From NCBI RefSeq assembly GCF_026168555.1, contig NZ_CP092471.1, positions 2,676,501 to 2,740,500 on the forward strand: a stretch of 64,000 nucleotides of DNA, in the 5' to 3' direction. Within the stretch, counting starts at the first letter, position 1, and each line of letters starts with the position of its first letter. This document shows positions 1 through 7,886 of this stretch, in pieces. The DNA is from Qipengyuania spongiae. GTDB taxonomy: Bacteria; Pseudomonadota; Alphaproteobacteria; Sphingomonadales; Sphingomonadaceae. Both the position numbers and the translations under genes were made by a program. A model generated the notes under the pieces. It saw only the letters and a program-made list of their open reading frames with translations, ran no database searches and was not told where the DNA came from.

Positions 1-500
1 AACACCAGCTTGCGCACGGTGAAGCGCAGGCCATCGGCACCGATCACCAGGTCGAAGCGCTCGATCGTTGAACTGCCGTCTTTCGTATCCAGCGTCACAT
101 CGACGCCGTCCGCGCGCTCAACAATGGCCACGGGGCTTGTGCCGAACCGGATTTCGACCTGCCCGTCGACGCCGTTCCACAACCCTTCTTCGATATCACC
201 GCGCAGCAGCGTGGCAGGCCGGGTCGGCTGGTCGGCGAACCCGGCTACGCGCACACGTCTGCCGTCTTTCGTCATGTGCCAATTCGGCGAGGCTTCGGGC
301 GTGCGGATATGGATGCCGGGCAGCACGCCCAGCCTTTCCGCCGCATGTTTGCCCGCATCCTGAAGGCCGATGAAATAGCCGCCTGTCCGCCGCTCAGGCG
401 CGCGTTCGACGATGACGGGTTCCCACCCGGCCTTCTTAAGCGACATGGCGCTGGCCATTCCGGCGATGCCGAGGCCGACGATAAGAGCGCGTTGAGTCAT
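1..500 (-). CDS. FAD-dependent monooxygenase, N-terminal part (runs off the window)
   Basis: The start is the ATG at 500 and the reading frame is open to the window edge, so only about 166 N-terminal residues are seen. The protein begins with a Rossmann dinucleotide-binding motif (VGLGIAGMA, about residues 8-16) and later has DLVIGADGLR, the conserved DG motif of the p-hydroxybenzoate-hydroxylase-fold flavoprotein monooxygenases. Such enzymes use FAD and NAD(P)H to hydroxylate or epoxidise aromatic or polyketide-like substrates; the substrate cannot be inferred here. The gene is divergent from a TetR regulator with repeated operator-like sequences between them, so TetR control of this gene is likely (inference). 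Confidence 0.85.
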   Translation of the reverse strand, partial: MTQRALIVGLGIAGMASAMSLKKAGWEPVIVERAPERRTGGYFIGLQDAGKHAAERLGVLPGIHIRTPEASPNWHMTKDGRRVRVAGFADQPTRPATLLRGDIEEGLWNGVDGQVEIRFGTSPVAIVERADGVDVTLDTKDGSSTIERFDLVIGADGLRFTVRKLV

Positions 501-557
501 GATTGCTGTATCCTTCCTGTCGGGGGTGAGGGGCGAAAGCCCCTGCGCCCGAACCGA

Positions 558-609
558 TATGAACACTGTATAGATACCTCGCGCGCTTTTTGTCTAGACA
601 CTGTTTAGA
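558..609. promoter_or_regulatory. Operator pair between monooxygenase and tetR
   Basis: Two direct copies of ACACTGTWTAGAT occur at 563-575 and 598-610, 35 bp apart. The right copy is the arm of a near-perfect 17-bp palindrome (593-609, TCTAGACA C TGTTTAGA, one mismatch in 8) and the left copy sits in a weaker palindrome centred on 566. Two palindromes in the 129-bp divergent intergenic region fit binding of the adjacent TetR regulator and repression of both genes. The sites are seen directly; the regulator assignment is inference from position. Confidence 0.6.
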
Positions 610-629
610 TTGCGTGCCAGATTGCCCTC

Positions 630-1244
630 ATGACCAAGACGAAACGCGACAGCTATCATCATGGCGACCTGCGCAGCGCGCTGATTTCCGCCGCGGAAGA
701 GATCATCGCCGCAGAAGGCGTGGAAGGCTTCACGCTGCGCAAGGCAGCGCGCAAGGCGGGCGTATCCCCCGGCGCGCCAACGCATCATTTCGGCAGCATG
801 GCGGGCTTGCTGACGCAGGTGGCGCGGCGCAGTTACGAGGCACTGGCCAAGCAACTGGCAGGCGCGGCAGAGGGGCTGGAAGGCAACGCGGCGCTGCGCG
901 CGCTGACCGCCGTCTATGTTAGGTTCGCGCGCGACAACACGGGCCGTTTCCGCCTGATGGGCCGCACCGACTTGATCGAATTGGAGGACGATGACCTGCG
1001 GGCTGCGGTCTATCGGGCGATGCGCCCGCTCGCCGCCGCCGCTGCCGGAACACGCGGCCTCGGCGTGCCGACCCCCGAGTTCGAGCGACTGGATCCGCGC
1101 CTGATCGCCGCCATCGCCCCCGCGCACGGACTGGCGCATCTGGCCACCGAAGGACGGCTGGCCGCGACAATGCGGTCGGGAGAGGTGGACGCGCAGGCGC
1201 AAGACGCGTTGGTGGACGAGGTTTTGCGCGCGCTGTGGCCTTGA
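630..1244 (+). CDS. TetR/AcrR-family transcriptional regulator
   Basis: A 204-residue protein, normal length for the family. Residues about 12-60 form the TetR DNA-binding domain with the helix-turn-helix FTLRKAARKAGVSPGAPTHH near residues 32-51, including the typical H-F motif after the recognition helix. The remainder is an Ala- and Leu-rich helical ligand/dimer domain of the type found in WHG-domain TetR proteins. It is divergent from the FAD monooxygenase gene and probably represses it by binding the palindromic sites at 558-609. The inducer is unknown. Confidence 0.88.
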   Translation: MTKTKRDSYHHGDLRSALISAAEEIIAAEGVEGFTLRKAARKAGVSPGAPTHHFGSMAGLLTQVARRSYEALAKQLAGAAEGLEGNAALRALTAVYVRFARDNTGRFRLMGRTDLIELEDDDLRAAVYRAMRPLAAAAAGTRGLGVPTPEFERLDPRLIAAIAPAHGLAHLATEGRLAATMRSGEVDAQAQDALVDEVLRALWP

Positions 1245-1486
1245 AGCAAACCGCCCAAACCGATAGCCGCTACGCAATACTGATCACGCTGAACGCGAGC
1301 GAGCCATATGCTACGACTTCGGTTTCTTGCTGTGCCTCGATATCTGACGCTGGAGGCGCGCGCGTGTCCTACCCGCCTGCTCGGGCAAACAGGACAGCTC
1401 TCCAGCGCAGGAAGTTACCTGTACTACAATGGTGAGCACGTCTGCTGTTGAAAAACCGCCACTCGCGCGCCAAACATTCCCCCAAA

Positions 1487-3049
1487 ATGCGTAAGATCCT
1501 CGCCTTTTTCCACGCTTTGCTGGCAACCGTACTGCTCACTTGCGGCGTCGCAGCTTTCGCCGCGACGTCGATTCTTCCGTCGTCCGGGGACGCCGCCGAG
1601 GCGCAGGTGGCGATGGATCCCTTCGGGCGGGAAACGCCGCGATCGACCGTGACCAATCTGCTGGGCGTGCTGGCGAGCGAAGATCCTGGTGCCCTCGATC
1701 CCTATCTCGACCTGCCTGCCGGTATGGATCGTGCAGAGGTCGTGCCGCGCCTGCGCGCTGCGCTCGATGCGGGCGGGACGCTCGCCACCTATCAGGAACT
1801 GGCCAACGAGCCCAACGGGCGGCTCGACGATGGCCTCGGCCCGACACGCGAACAGGTCGGGACACTCGCCGGGGGCGAGATACCCATCCTGCTGACACAG
1901 AGCAGCGGCACGGACGGGCCTGCCATCTGGCGGCTGTCGGCGGAAACGCTACAGGCGCTCCCGGATATCGAACCGCAGGCGATCCCGGAAGAAGAGGCTA
2001 TCGTCGCCGGTGCCCCTGCGCTGGATTGGGTCAAGCTGCTGGGACTATTGGTCGCCGTCTTCATCGCGACCCGGTTGCTGGCCGCGCTGGTCCTGCTCGG
2101 TCTGCGGCAGGTCCTCTCGCGCGATGGGGCGGTGTACCGGGTCCTCGATGCCGCCCTGCCGCCGCTGGCGCTGGTTGTCACCATCGTCGGTTTCCGGCTG
2201 TGGTCGGACGCTGCGCCGATCTCGATCGTCGCGCGTCAGGTCGTGCTGCGCTATCTCGGCATTGCAGCGTGGATCGTGTTCCTGTGGTTCCTGTTCCGCC
2301 TGGTCGATGCGCTCGCCCGGTGGCTGTCGCTGCGCATGACGCGGCGCGCGCGGTACCAGAGCGCGTCTGTCATCGTCTTTGCCCGCCGGGTTATCAAGGC
2401 CGGACTGTTGGTCCTGGGGGCGCTCGGCATCCTCGACACGCTCGGCTTCGATGTCACCGCTGGTGTGGCGGCGCTCGGCATCGGCGGTCTGGTCTTGGCG
2501 CTGGGTGCACAGAAGACGGTCGAGAACCTGGTCGGCACCGTATCCGTGCTGGCCGACCGGCCGGTGCAGGTCGGGGATGTGTGCAAGGTCGGCGATGTGC
2601 TCGGCACGATCGAGGATATCGGGATGCGGTCGACCCGGATCAGGACGCTGGAACGAACCGTCGTCACGATCCCCAATGGCGATTTTTCCTCACGCCAGAT
2701 CGAAAACTATACCAAGCGCGAACGTTTCCTCTTCAACGAGACGATCGGCCTCGAATACGCCTTGGATGCGGCCAAGCTGCGTGAAGGGATTGGCCTGATA
2801 GCAGAGGCGCTCGCACAGAACGAGCACATCGCCCCGGAGCCGCGCCGGGCGACATTACGTTATTTTGCAACGGACTCGCTGGCGATCGAAACCTTTGCCT
2901 ACATCATGACCGCCGATTTCGACGAAAGCCTGAGAATCCGCAACGATCTCATGCTCGACATCTACGAGCGATTGGAACAGGCAGGCATCGGGTTCGCCTT
3001 CCCGACACAGACCCTTTACCTGCGCAAGGACGAAACCGGGCAAGGGTGA
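1487..3049 (+). CDS. MscS-family mechanosensitive ion channel
   Basis: A 520-residue protein. I start it at ATG 1487 rather than the upstream in-frame TTG 1448 because the ATG gives a clean signal peptide (MRKILAFFHALLATV...AFA). A periplasmic segment of about 150 residues follows, then about four membrane helices from residue 178, and the MscS pore helix and beta domain from about residue 325 (GVAALGIGGLVLALGAQ, then ADRPVQVGDVC and RTLERTVVTIPN). Family members gate in response to membrane tension during osmotic downshock. It is longer than E. coli MscS (286 aa), like the extended MscS-like channels. It has its own intergenic space and no obvious operon partner. Confidence 0.88.
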   Translation: MRKILAFFHALLATVLLTCGVAAFAATSILPSSGDAAEAQVAMDPFGRETPRSTVTNLLGVLASEDPGALDPYLDLPAGMDRAEVVPRLRAALDAGGTLATYQELANEPNGRLDDGLGPTREQVGTLAGGEIPILLTQSSGTDGPAIWRLSAETLQALPDIEPQAIPEEEAIVAGAPALDWVKLLGLLVAVFIATRLLAALVLLGLRQVLSRDGAVYRVLDAALPPLALVVTIVGFRLWSDAAPISIVARQVVLRYLGIAAWIVFLWFLFRLVDALARWLSLRMTRRARYQSASVIVFARRVIKAGLLVLGALGILDTLGFDVTAGVAALGIGGLVLALGAQKTVENLVGTVSVLADRPVQVGDVCKVGDVLGTIEDIGMRSTRIRTLERTVVTIPNGDFSSRQIENYTKRERFLFNETIGLEYALDAAKLREGIGLIAEALAQNEHIAPEPRRATLRYFATDSLAIETFAYIMTADFDESLRIRNDLMLDIYERLEQAGIGFAFPTQTLYLRKDETGQG

Positions 3050-3075
3050 CGCGGTATGGTGGCGGTCACGCAACG

Positions 3076-3693
3076 CTATCCGGCTGACGGTTCGCCGAAC
3101 ATGATCTGCCTGAAGACCTTCACGTAACTTTCTTCCGGCTGGGTGCCGTCGCCCGATCGCAAGACCGCGGTATGCCAGAGTATGAGCAAGGTTTCGGTGA
3201 TGACATCGGCGGGCAAGCGGAGTGGCTGCCCAAACTGGGCGGCCAGGCCTTCGATCAGAACCCGGAACTGGGCCGTTACACGCGCCTCCGCAGCCTTGTA
3301 CTGCGCGCGGAATTCCGGGTTGCGAAAGGCATAGAGCTGCAATTCCAGCGCCAGCGCCGCCCAGGCCTGGCGATCGGGGATGTCGGCTAGCCACGCAGCA
3401 AGCGTTTGCATGGCCTGGTCGATATCGGCTTCCGGGATCGAGGCGGCGAGGTCTTCCAGTCGGTCCCGCTGTTCGGCCAAGTGACCTTCCATGACTTCGA
3501 GCAGCAGCAACTCCTTGCTCTCGAAGTTCGAATAAAAGGCGCCTTGCGTAAATCCGGCGTCGGCGCAGAGCTGGCGCACGGAAAGTGCCGGGATGGAATG
3601 GGCGATCATCAGCCGCTCGGCCGATTCGATCAGCTTGGCGCGTGTTTCCGCCTGGCTTTGCCGACGCGATTTGGTGGTGTTTTCGCCGCTCAT
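3076..3693 (-). CDS. TetR/AcrR-family transcriptional regulator
   Basis: A 205-residue TetR protein. The N-terminal HTH reads LSVRQLCADAGFTQGAFYSN (about residues 38-57), with the usual FYSNFESKELL continuation. It lies divergent from the catalase-like/DyP operon, with a perfect palindrome (ATATCACTTGATAT) between them, so repression of that operon and of itself is the natural model. The C-terminal domain gives no clue to the ligand; an oxidant or an organic peroxide would fit the neighbours but is only inference. Confidence 0.88.
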   Translation of the reverse strand: MSGENTTKSRRQSQAETRAKLIESAERLMIAHSIPALSVRQLCADAGFTQGAFYSNFESKELLLLEVMEGHLAEQRDRLEDLAASIPEADIDQAMQTLAAWLADIPDRQAWAALALELQLYAFRNPEFRAQYKAAEARVTAQFRVLIEGLAAQFGQPLRLPADVITETLLILWHTAVLRSGDGTQPEESYVKVFRQIMFGEPSAG

Positions 3694-3742
3694 GGTGCTC
3701 GATCCGTCTCAAAAGTCCTGATTTTCGGAACCAAATTTTCAG

Positions 3743-3756
3743 ATATCACTTGATAT
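3743..3756. promoter_or_regulatory. Palindromic operator candidate between tetR and catalase-like gene
   Basis: ATATCACTTGATAT is a perfect inverted repeat with 6-bp arms (ATATCA/TGATAT) and a 2-bp centre. It lies in the 137-bp divergent intergenic region, 50 bp upstream of the tetR start and about 75 bp upstream of the catalase-like start. It is AT-rich against a GC-rich background. The position and symmetry suggest a TetR dimer site. Confidence 0.55.
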
Positions 3757-3830
3757 TTCAAATGCCCGGCCAGAGGATCGGTTTCCCGTCGATCCTTTTC
3801 AGCAGGCAAAACAGGCAGGAGTTGTTGCCC

Positions 3831-4916
3831 ATGCAGCCCATACGGTTCACCCCTGATGTCGAGCAAGTCGATCCCGACGAACAGCGGCTGACGCGCGAGA
3901 TCGTCGAACAGATGAATGCGACGGCGCGCAACGCGTTCGAACGGCATCGGCACGCCCATCGCGATGCCCATGCGAAATCGCACGCGATCCTTAAGGGTAG
4001 CATGACCGTGCACGACGGTCTGTCGGCTGAGCTTGCGCAGGGCATCTTCGCTTCTCCGAAGACCTACGAGGTCGTCGCGCGGCTTTCGTCCGCGCCGGGC
4101 GATATCCATTCGGACGAGGTTCCGGCCCCGCGCGGTTTCGCGATCAAGGTGATCGGCGTTCCGGGTGACCGGCTTTCGCCCGACATCGGTGGCGAGAACC
4201 AGGATTTCCTGATGGTGAATTTCCCGGTGCTCGCCTTCGGCACGATCCCGAAATACAAGCAGATGCTGGGTCTGCTCGAAAAGAACGCGCATGCGCCCGA
4301 TTTCTTCCAACGCCTCGTTGCCGGCGTGGCGCGCGGCGCGAAGGATGCGGTGGAAGCGGTGGGCAAGGTGCCGAGCGCGACGCTCGAAGGGTTGGCGCGC
4401 GACAACAATCATCCTCTCGGCGAAACCTATCATACGCAGGCTGCTGTCCGGTTCGGCGACCATGTCGCCAAACTGTCGCTCGCCCCGAAATCCCAATCCG
4501 TGCGCGATTTGACCGGTCGGGATCTCGAAGACGTCCAATATTCGACCATGCGCGACGTAATCGGCGATTTTTTCCGCGCGAACGGCACCGAATATGAATT
4601 GCGCGCGCAGCTCGGCACCGATCTCGAAACGATGCCGGTGGAAGATGCTGCCGTGTTGTGGGAAGAGGAAAAGTCTCCCCATCGTGCCATCGCCACGCTG
4701 CGCTTCGACAGCCAGGACCCCTACAGCCCGCCACGCCAGGTTTTCGGCGACGATGTGCTGTCGTTCAATCCATGGAACGGCGTCGAGGCGCATCGCCCGC
4801 TGGGCGGCATCATGCGCATTCGCCGCGCGGCCTACGAACGGTCCAGCACCTATCGTCACGCCCAGAACGATCGCCCGCGCACAGAGCCGCAGGCCCTGTC
4901 CGACATTCCCGATTGA
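3831..4916 (+). CDS. Catalase-family heme protein (SrpA-like)
   Basis: A 361-residue protein, shorter than classical monofunctional catalases (about 480 or more) and like the minimal SrpA-type catalase-related group. A distal-His region is recognisable in HAKSHAILKGSMTVHDG (about residues 45-61), followed by the conserved catalase blocks RLSSAPGDI, PRGFAIKVIG and DFLMVNFPVLAF. Near the C-terminus RIRRAAYERSSTYRH holds candidate proximal Tyr ligands, but the match to the catalase RxxxY signature is loose, so true catalase activity is uncertain. The upstream frame is open far to the left but ATG 3831 is the first start that gives the family N-terminus. It is the first gene of a four-gene peroxidase operon. 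Confidence 0.82.
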   Translation: MQPIRFTPDVEQVDPDEQRLTREIVEQMNATARNAFERHRHAHRDAHAKSHAILKGSMTVHDGLSAELAQGIFASPKTYEVVARLSSAPGDIHSDEVPAPRGFAIKVIGVPGDRLSPDIGGENQDFLMVNFPVLAFGTIPKYKQMLGLLEKNAHAPDFFQRLVAGVARGAKDAVEAVGKVPSATLEGLARDNNHPLGETYHTQAAVRFGDHVAKLSLAPKSQSVRDLTGRDLEDVQYSTMRDVIGDFFRANGTEYELRAQLGTDLETMPVEDAAVLWEEEKSPHRAIATLRFDSQDPYSPPRQVFGDDVLSFNPWNGVEAHRPLGGIMRIRRAAYERSSTYRHAQNDRPRTEPQALSDIPD

Positions 4917-4941
4917 CCACCAAGCGCAAAAGGAGCGCGCC

Positions 4942-5637
4942 ATGACCAGAAGCACCGATCCGCGTCTCGCCGATGAGAGCAAGCCCGAAGAAATCCGCCG
5001 CCGCGCGCGAGAGCTGGCAGAAGACCTGCCGCAGCTCGCGAAAATCGCGCTGGAAGCGATGATCCGCGACCACAATCCCGATTACAAGGGTACCGCCAAT
5101 AAGGCGGGTCGCGCAGGCATGCAGTCGGGCAATGTGTCCGAACTGACCGCCATCGCCAAGGTCAAGCCCGGCGGGGCGGACCGCCTGCGCCGCATCTTCG
5201 ACCTCACCAACGGCAATATGGACGGCGCGCAGCGGGTGTCGACCTTGCACGATATGCGCTTCGTATTTTTCGACGACGACACGCGCATCCTGTTCGCCAC
5301 AACCTATGATGGCGACTGGGACACCTATATCAACGATTTCGCCACCAAGATTCCGGGGTTGATGGACCTGCTGTTCGCCAATGTCGAAGGCTGGCCGGGG
5401 ATCGACAGCCCCAAGGTGAAGGACTTTATCGCCGATCACCAGATCGATGCATCGGGATGGTTTGTGGCCAATCCGCAAGTGACGGTTGTGGATACACGTC
5501 GGTACCAGCGGATGGAGCACGCGCTGGAGGACTTCCTCGAAAAATCCCGGGCGAATGCGGATACGGACCCCGCCACGCGCAAGGCTCTCGACGAGCTGAG
5601 CACGGCCATCGCGCAACCCGAAGGCGTGGATTATTGA
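4942..5637 (+). CDS. Uncharacterised protein between catalase-like and DyP genes
   Basis: A 231-residue soluble protein with no signal peptide or membrane segment; start at ATG 4942 preceded by AGGAG. I do not recognise a named family with certainty. Residues about 60-165 (from ELTAIAKVKPGGADRL through DMRFVFFDDDTRILFATTYDGDWDTY to DLLFANVEGWPG) have the alternating strand/helix pattern of ferredoxin-like dimeric alpha/beta-barrel proteins, the superfamily that includes DyP peroxidases and heme-degrading monooxygenases. It lies 25 bp after the catalase-like gene and stops 1 bp before the DyP start, so it is probably translated with them. A role in heme handling or peroxide metabolism is inference only. 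Confidence 0.75.
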   Translation: MTRSTDPRLADESKPEEIRRRARELAEDLPQLAKIALEAMIRDHNPDYKGTANKAGRAGMQSGNVSELTAIAKVKPGGADRLRRIFDLTNGNMDGAQRVSTLHDMRFVFFDDDTRILFATTYDGDWDTYINDFATKIPGLMDLLFANVEGWPGIDSPKVKDFIADHQIDASGWFVANPQVTVVDTRRYQRMEHALEDFLEKSRANADTDPATRKALDELSTAIAQPEGVDY

Positions 5638-5638
5638 C

Positions 5639-7027
5639 ATGGGCATTCTGCAAGAACTTTCCGCCCGCTTCCGCCCGGACAAGGTCAAGCTCCAGCTCGA
5701 CGATATCCAGGCGCTGATCCTGCGATCCCGGCCCGAACCCTATGTCGGCATCCATTCGATGATCCATGTCGACGAGCCTGCCGGCGGGCGGGATCTTTTA
5801 CGCCGTTTGGCCGACCATATTCCTGCTGCATCGGGTTGGACGGACGAACTGGATTCGTGGACCGGCGTCGCCATCAGCTATGACGGCTTGGAGGCACTCG
5901 GGCTGCCCCAGACCTCGCTGGCGAGTTTTCCGCTGGCCTTCCAGCAGGGCATGGCCGCTCGTGCCGAGCAGCTGCGCGATTTCGGCGAAAACGCGCCCGA
6001 AACATGGGAGGATCCCTATCGCCCCGGCACTTGCCATATCGCATTGACCATTTATGCGCGCGACGACGATGCGCTCGACGACGTGCTGGCAAAGGCCGAG
6101 GCCGAACTGGAAAAATCCACCGGCATCACGCTGATCGGTACGCACCGTTTCGGTGCCGACGAGGACGCAAAGAACCCCTTCGGCTTTCGCGACAGCATTT
6201 CGCAGCCGTTGGTCGACGGGAGCGGGGTCGACCCCTTGCCCGGTCAGGAGCGCGCGATCGCGCCTGGAGAATTCATTCTGGGCGAGAACAGCGAGACCGG
6301 TAGCCCGCTCGCCATGCCGCAACCCGCACCGCTTGGGCGCAACGGGTCATACATCGTGCTGCGAAAATATCAGAGCCGCGTCGGCGCGTTTAACGACTTC
6401 CTGCGCGAGCAATCCGCCGACGAAGGAGAGCAGGATTATATAGCCGCGAAGATGTTCGGCCGGTGGCAGAGCGGTGCGCCATTGCCGTTAGCGCCGGACC
6501 GGGACGATCCGGAACTCGGCGCCGATTCCCGACGCAACAACGACTTCTCCTACGAAGACGATCATCGCGGCCTCGTCTGCCCGCACGCCGCGCATATGCG
6601 CCGCCTCAATCCGCGCGACAGCCAGCTTACGATCCTCAGCGATGTGAACATCCACCGCATCATCAGGCGCTCATCTACCTACGGTCCGAAATGGAGCCGC
6701 GACGTGACGTCGGAGTCCGATGCGCAGGAGGATCGCGGGCTGTTCTTCATTTTCATCAGCGCCAGGGCATTCGATACGATCGAATTTCTCCAGCAGGAAT
6801 GGATCAACCGTGGCAACTTCGTCGACCTGGGCGAAGAACGGGATCCGATCGTCGGTCTGCACCAGACGCCCGGGACTTTCACCATTCCCGAAACGCCGGT
6901 GCGCCGAAAAATCGATGACGTGACCACCTTCAACCGGCTGCGCGGCGGAGAATACATGTTCATGCCCTCGCTCACGGCCCTGCGCTGGATTGGCGACGGC
7001 GCATGGGACGAAGGCGCGAGCCCATGA
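5639..7027 (+). CDS. DyP-type heme peroxidase
   Basis: A 462-residue dye-decolourising peroxidase family protein. The family's GxxDG motif region is FGFRDSISQP, with the catalytic Asp at about residue 185, but the following Gly is replaced by Ser. The proximal heme His lies in VNIHRIIRRSS (His about 339), and the C-terminal FIFISARAFDTIEFLQQEW block is typical. DyP enzymes oxidise bulky phenolics and dyes, or act in peroxide detoxification, using H2O2. There is no signal or Tat peptide, so it is likely cytoplasmic. The gene is tightly coupled to both neighbours (1 bp after the preceding stop, ATGA overlap with the thioesterase). Confidence 0.9.
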   Translation: MGILQELSARFRPDKVKLQLDDIQALILRSRPEPYVGIHSMIHVDEPAGGRDLLRRLADHIPAASGWTDELDSWTGVAISYDGLEALGLPQTSLASFPLAFQQGMAARAEQLRDFGENAPETWEDPYRPGTCHIALTIYARDDDALDDVLAKAEAELEKSTGITLIGTHRFGADEDAKNPFGFRDSISQPLVDGSGVDPLPGQERAIAPGEFILGENSETGSPLAMPQPAPLGRNGSYIVLRKYQSRVGAFNDFLREQSADEGEQDYIAAKMFGRWQSGAPLPLAPDRDDPELGADSRRNNDFSYEDDHRGLVCPHAAHMRRLNPRDSQLTILSDVNIHRIIRRSSTYGPKWSRDVTSESDAQEDRGLFFIFISARAFDTIEFLQQEWINRGNFVDLGEERDPIVGLHQTPGTFTIPETPVRRKIDDVTTFNRLRGGEYMFMPSLTALRWIGDGAWDEGASP

Positions 7028-7443
7028 ACCCACAGAGGGGGCAGGAGGGCGGTTCGGCTTTCGTCTATCCCATCACGGTCGGCCCTGATGCGATCGACGA
7101 GCTCGATCACGTCAACAATGCGGTCTATCTGACCTGGGTGCAGCAGGCGATCACCGCCTATTGGGTCGCACATGCGCCGGCGGAGGAGGTCGTAAAGATC
7201 GCATGGATCGCCCTGCGCCACGACATCAGATATCGCAGCGAGGCGTTTCTCGGCGACCAGCTCGAGGCGAAAGTCCTCCTCAGGGGCTTTCGTGGGTCCC
7301 GCTCGCAATTCGAAATACAGTTCAGCCGCGGCAGCGTGTCTGTCGCCGAAGTGGACACGACCCTGTGCTGCATCGACCGAGAAACACGGCAGCTGCACCG
7401 CATCACGCACGAGTTGGCGAGGCATTTCGCCATTGTAGCTTAA
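7024..7443 (+). CDS. Hot-dog fold acyl-CoA thioesterase (4HBT type)
   Basis: A 139-residue protein. The start at ATG 7024 overlaps the DyP stop codon (ATGA), which decides it over an upstream in-frame start. Residues about 18-40 (IDELDHVNNAVYLTWVQQA) contain the conserved D-HVNN-Y pattern of 4-hydroxybenzoyl-CoA thioesterase-like enzymes, followed by the central helix/strand. It probably hydrolyses an acyl-CoA thioester. A second gene with the same motif (46554-46955) exists in this window. Placement in a peroxidase operon is unusual and its substrate is unknown. Confidence 0.85.
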   Translation: MNPQRGQEGGSAFVYPITVGPDAIDELDHVNNAVYLTWVQQAITAYWVAHAPAEEVVKIAWIALRHDIRYRSEAFLGDQLEAKVLLRGFRGSRSQFEIQFSRGSVSVAEVDTTLCCIDRETRQLHRITHELARHFAIVA

Positions 7444-7576
7444 TGCACACGGCTTCTTGCCCTTTTTCTCCGAGCCATTTGACAATCCCAACGCGAAGGC
7501 CCGAAAACAGTATAAGTTCTATTAATCGCAGCCTCACAACTATCCCCGTTCTAGCGAGGATACCGACCCGTTATCG

Positions 7577-7593
7577 TTGCATTTGTTATGCAA
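7577..7593. repeat. Inverted repeat TTGCAT-N5-ATGCAA
   Basis: Perfect 6-bp arms around a 5-bp centre, with a further matching C/G pair two bases out. It is isolated in the intergenic region about 310 bp upstream of nnrS. It could be a regulator site or simply chance. Confidence 0.35.
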
Positions 7594-7839
7594 TGCCTCG
7601 GCGCTGCCGACCAAGGCGGTCGCAATAGGAGCGCACATTTGCAGCGATCCCTTGTGCTGAACCGACGCCCACTCTCGGGGGGTCAGTACGCCGATCGCAA
7701 GGAGTGGTTGCTAAGGTGCGAAGCTGCCATCTGGGCTGATGCTGACGAGAGGCAGCTTTCGGAAAAGATTCAAGCGAGCTCAAATGGCCGACATTAAGGC
7801 GCAAGGCTGCCTTAAAAAATCGCGAAGACGGACCAAAGA

Positions 7840-7853
7840 TTGATCCATCGCAA
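7840..7853 (+). promoter_or_regulatory. Weak FNR/FixK-type box upstream of nnrS
   Basis: TTGATCCATCGCAA has a perfect left half of the FNR consensus TTGAT-N4-ATCAA and a 3-of-5 right half. It is 33 bp upstream of the nnrS start. Two better boxes occur in the same cluster (10385-10398, 11164-11177), which supports a low-oxygen regulon, but this site alone is weak. Confidence 0.4.
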
Positions 7854-7886
7854 GGAACCGGATCGCGGGGACGCTAGTGAGAGCAT

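Larger units (their letters stand above)
7444..7886. other. 443-bp intergenic region upstream of nnrS
   Basis: No convincing gene. Short open frames exist (for example + 7588-7797) but none has a ribosome binding site, a recognisable protein or the codon bias of neighbouring genes. The stretch contains an orphan inverted repeat at 7577-7593 and a weak FNR-type box at 7840-7853. It marks the boundary between the peroxidase operon and the low-oxygen cluster. Confidence 0.6.

Noticed and set aside
7588..7797. 69-codon open frame upstream of nnrS
   Set aside because: No ribosome binding site, no family, and its codon use does not match the neighbours; the opposite strand is just as open.
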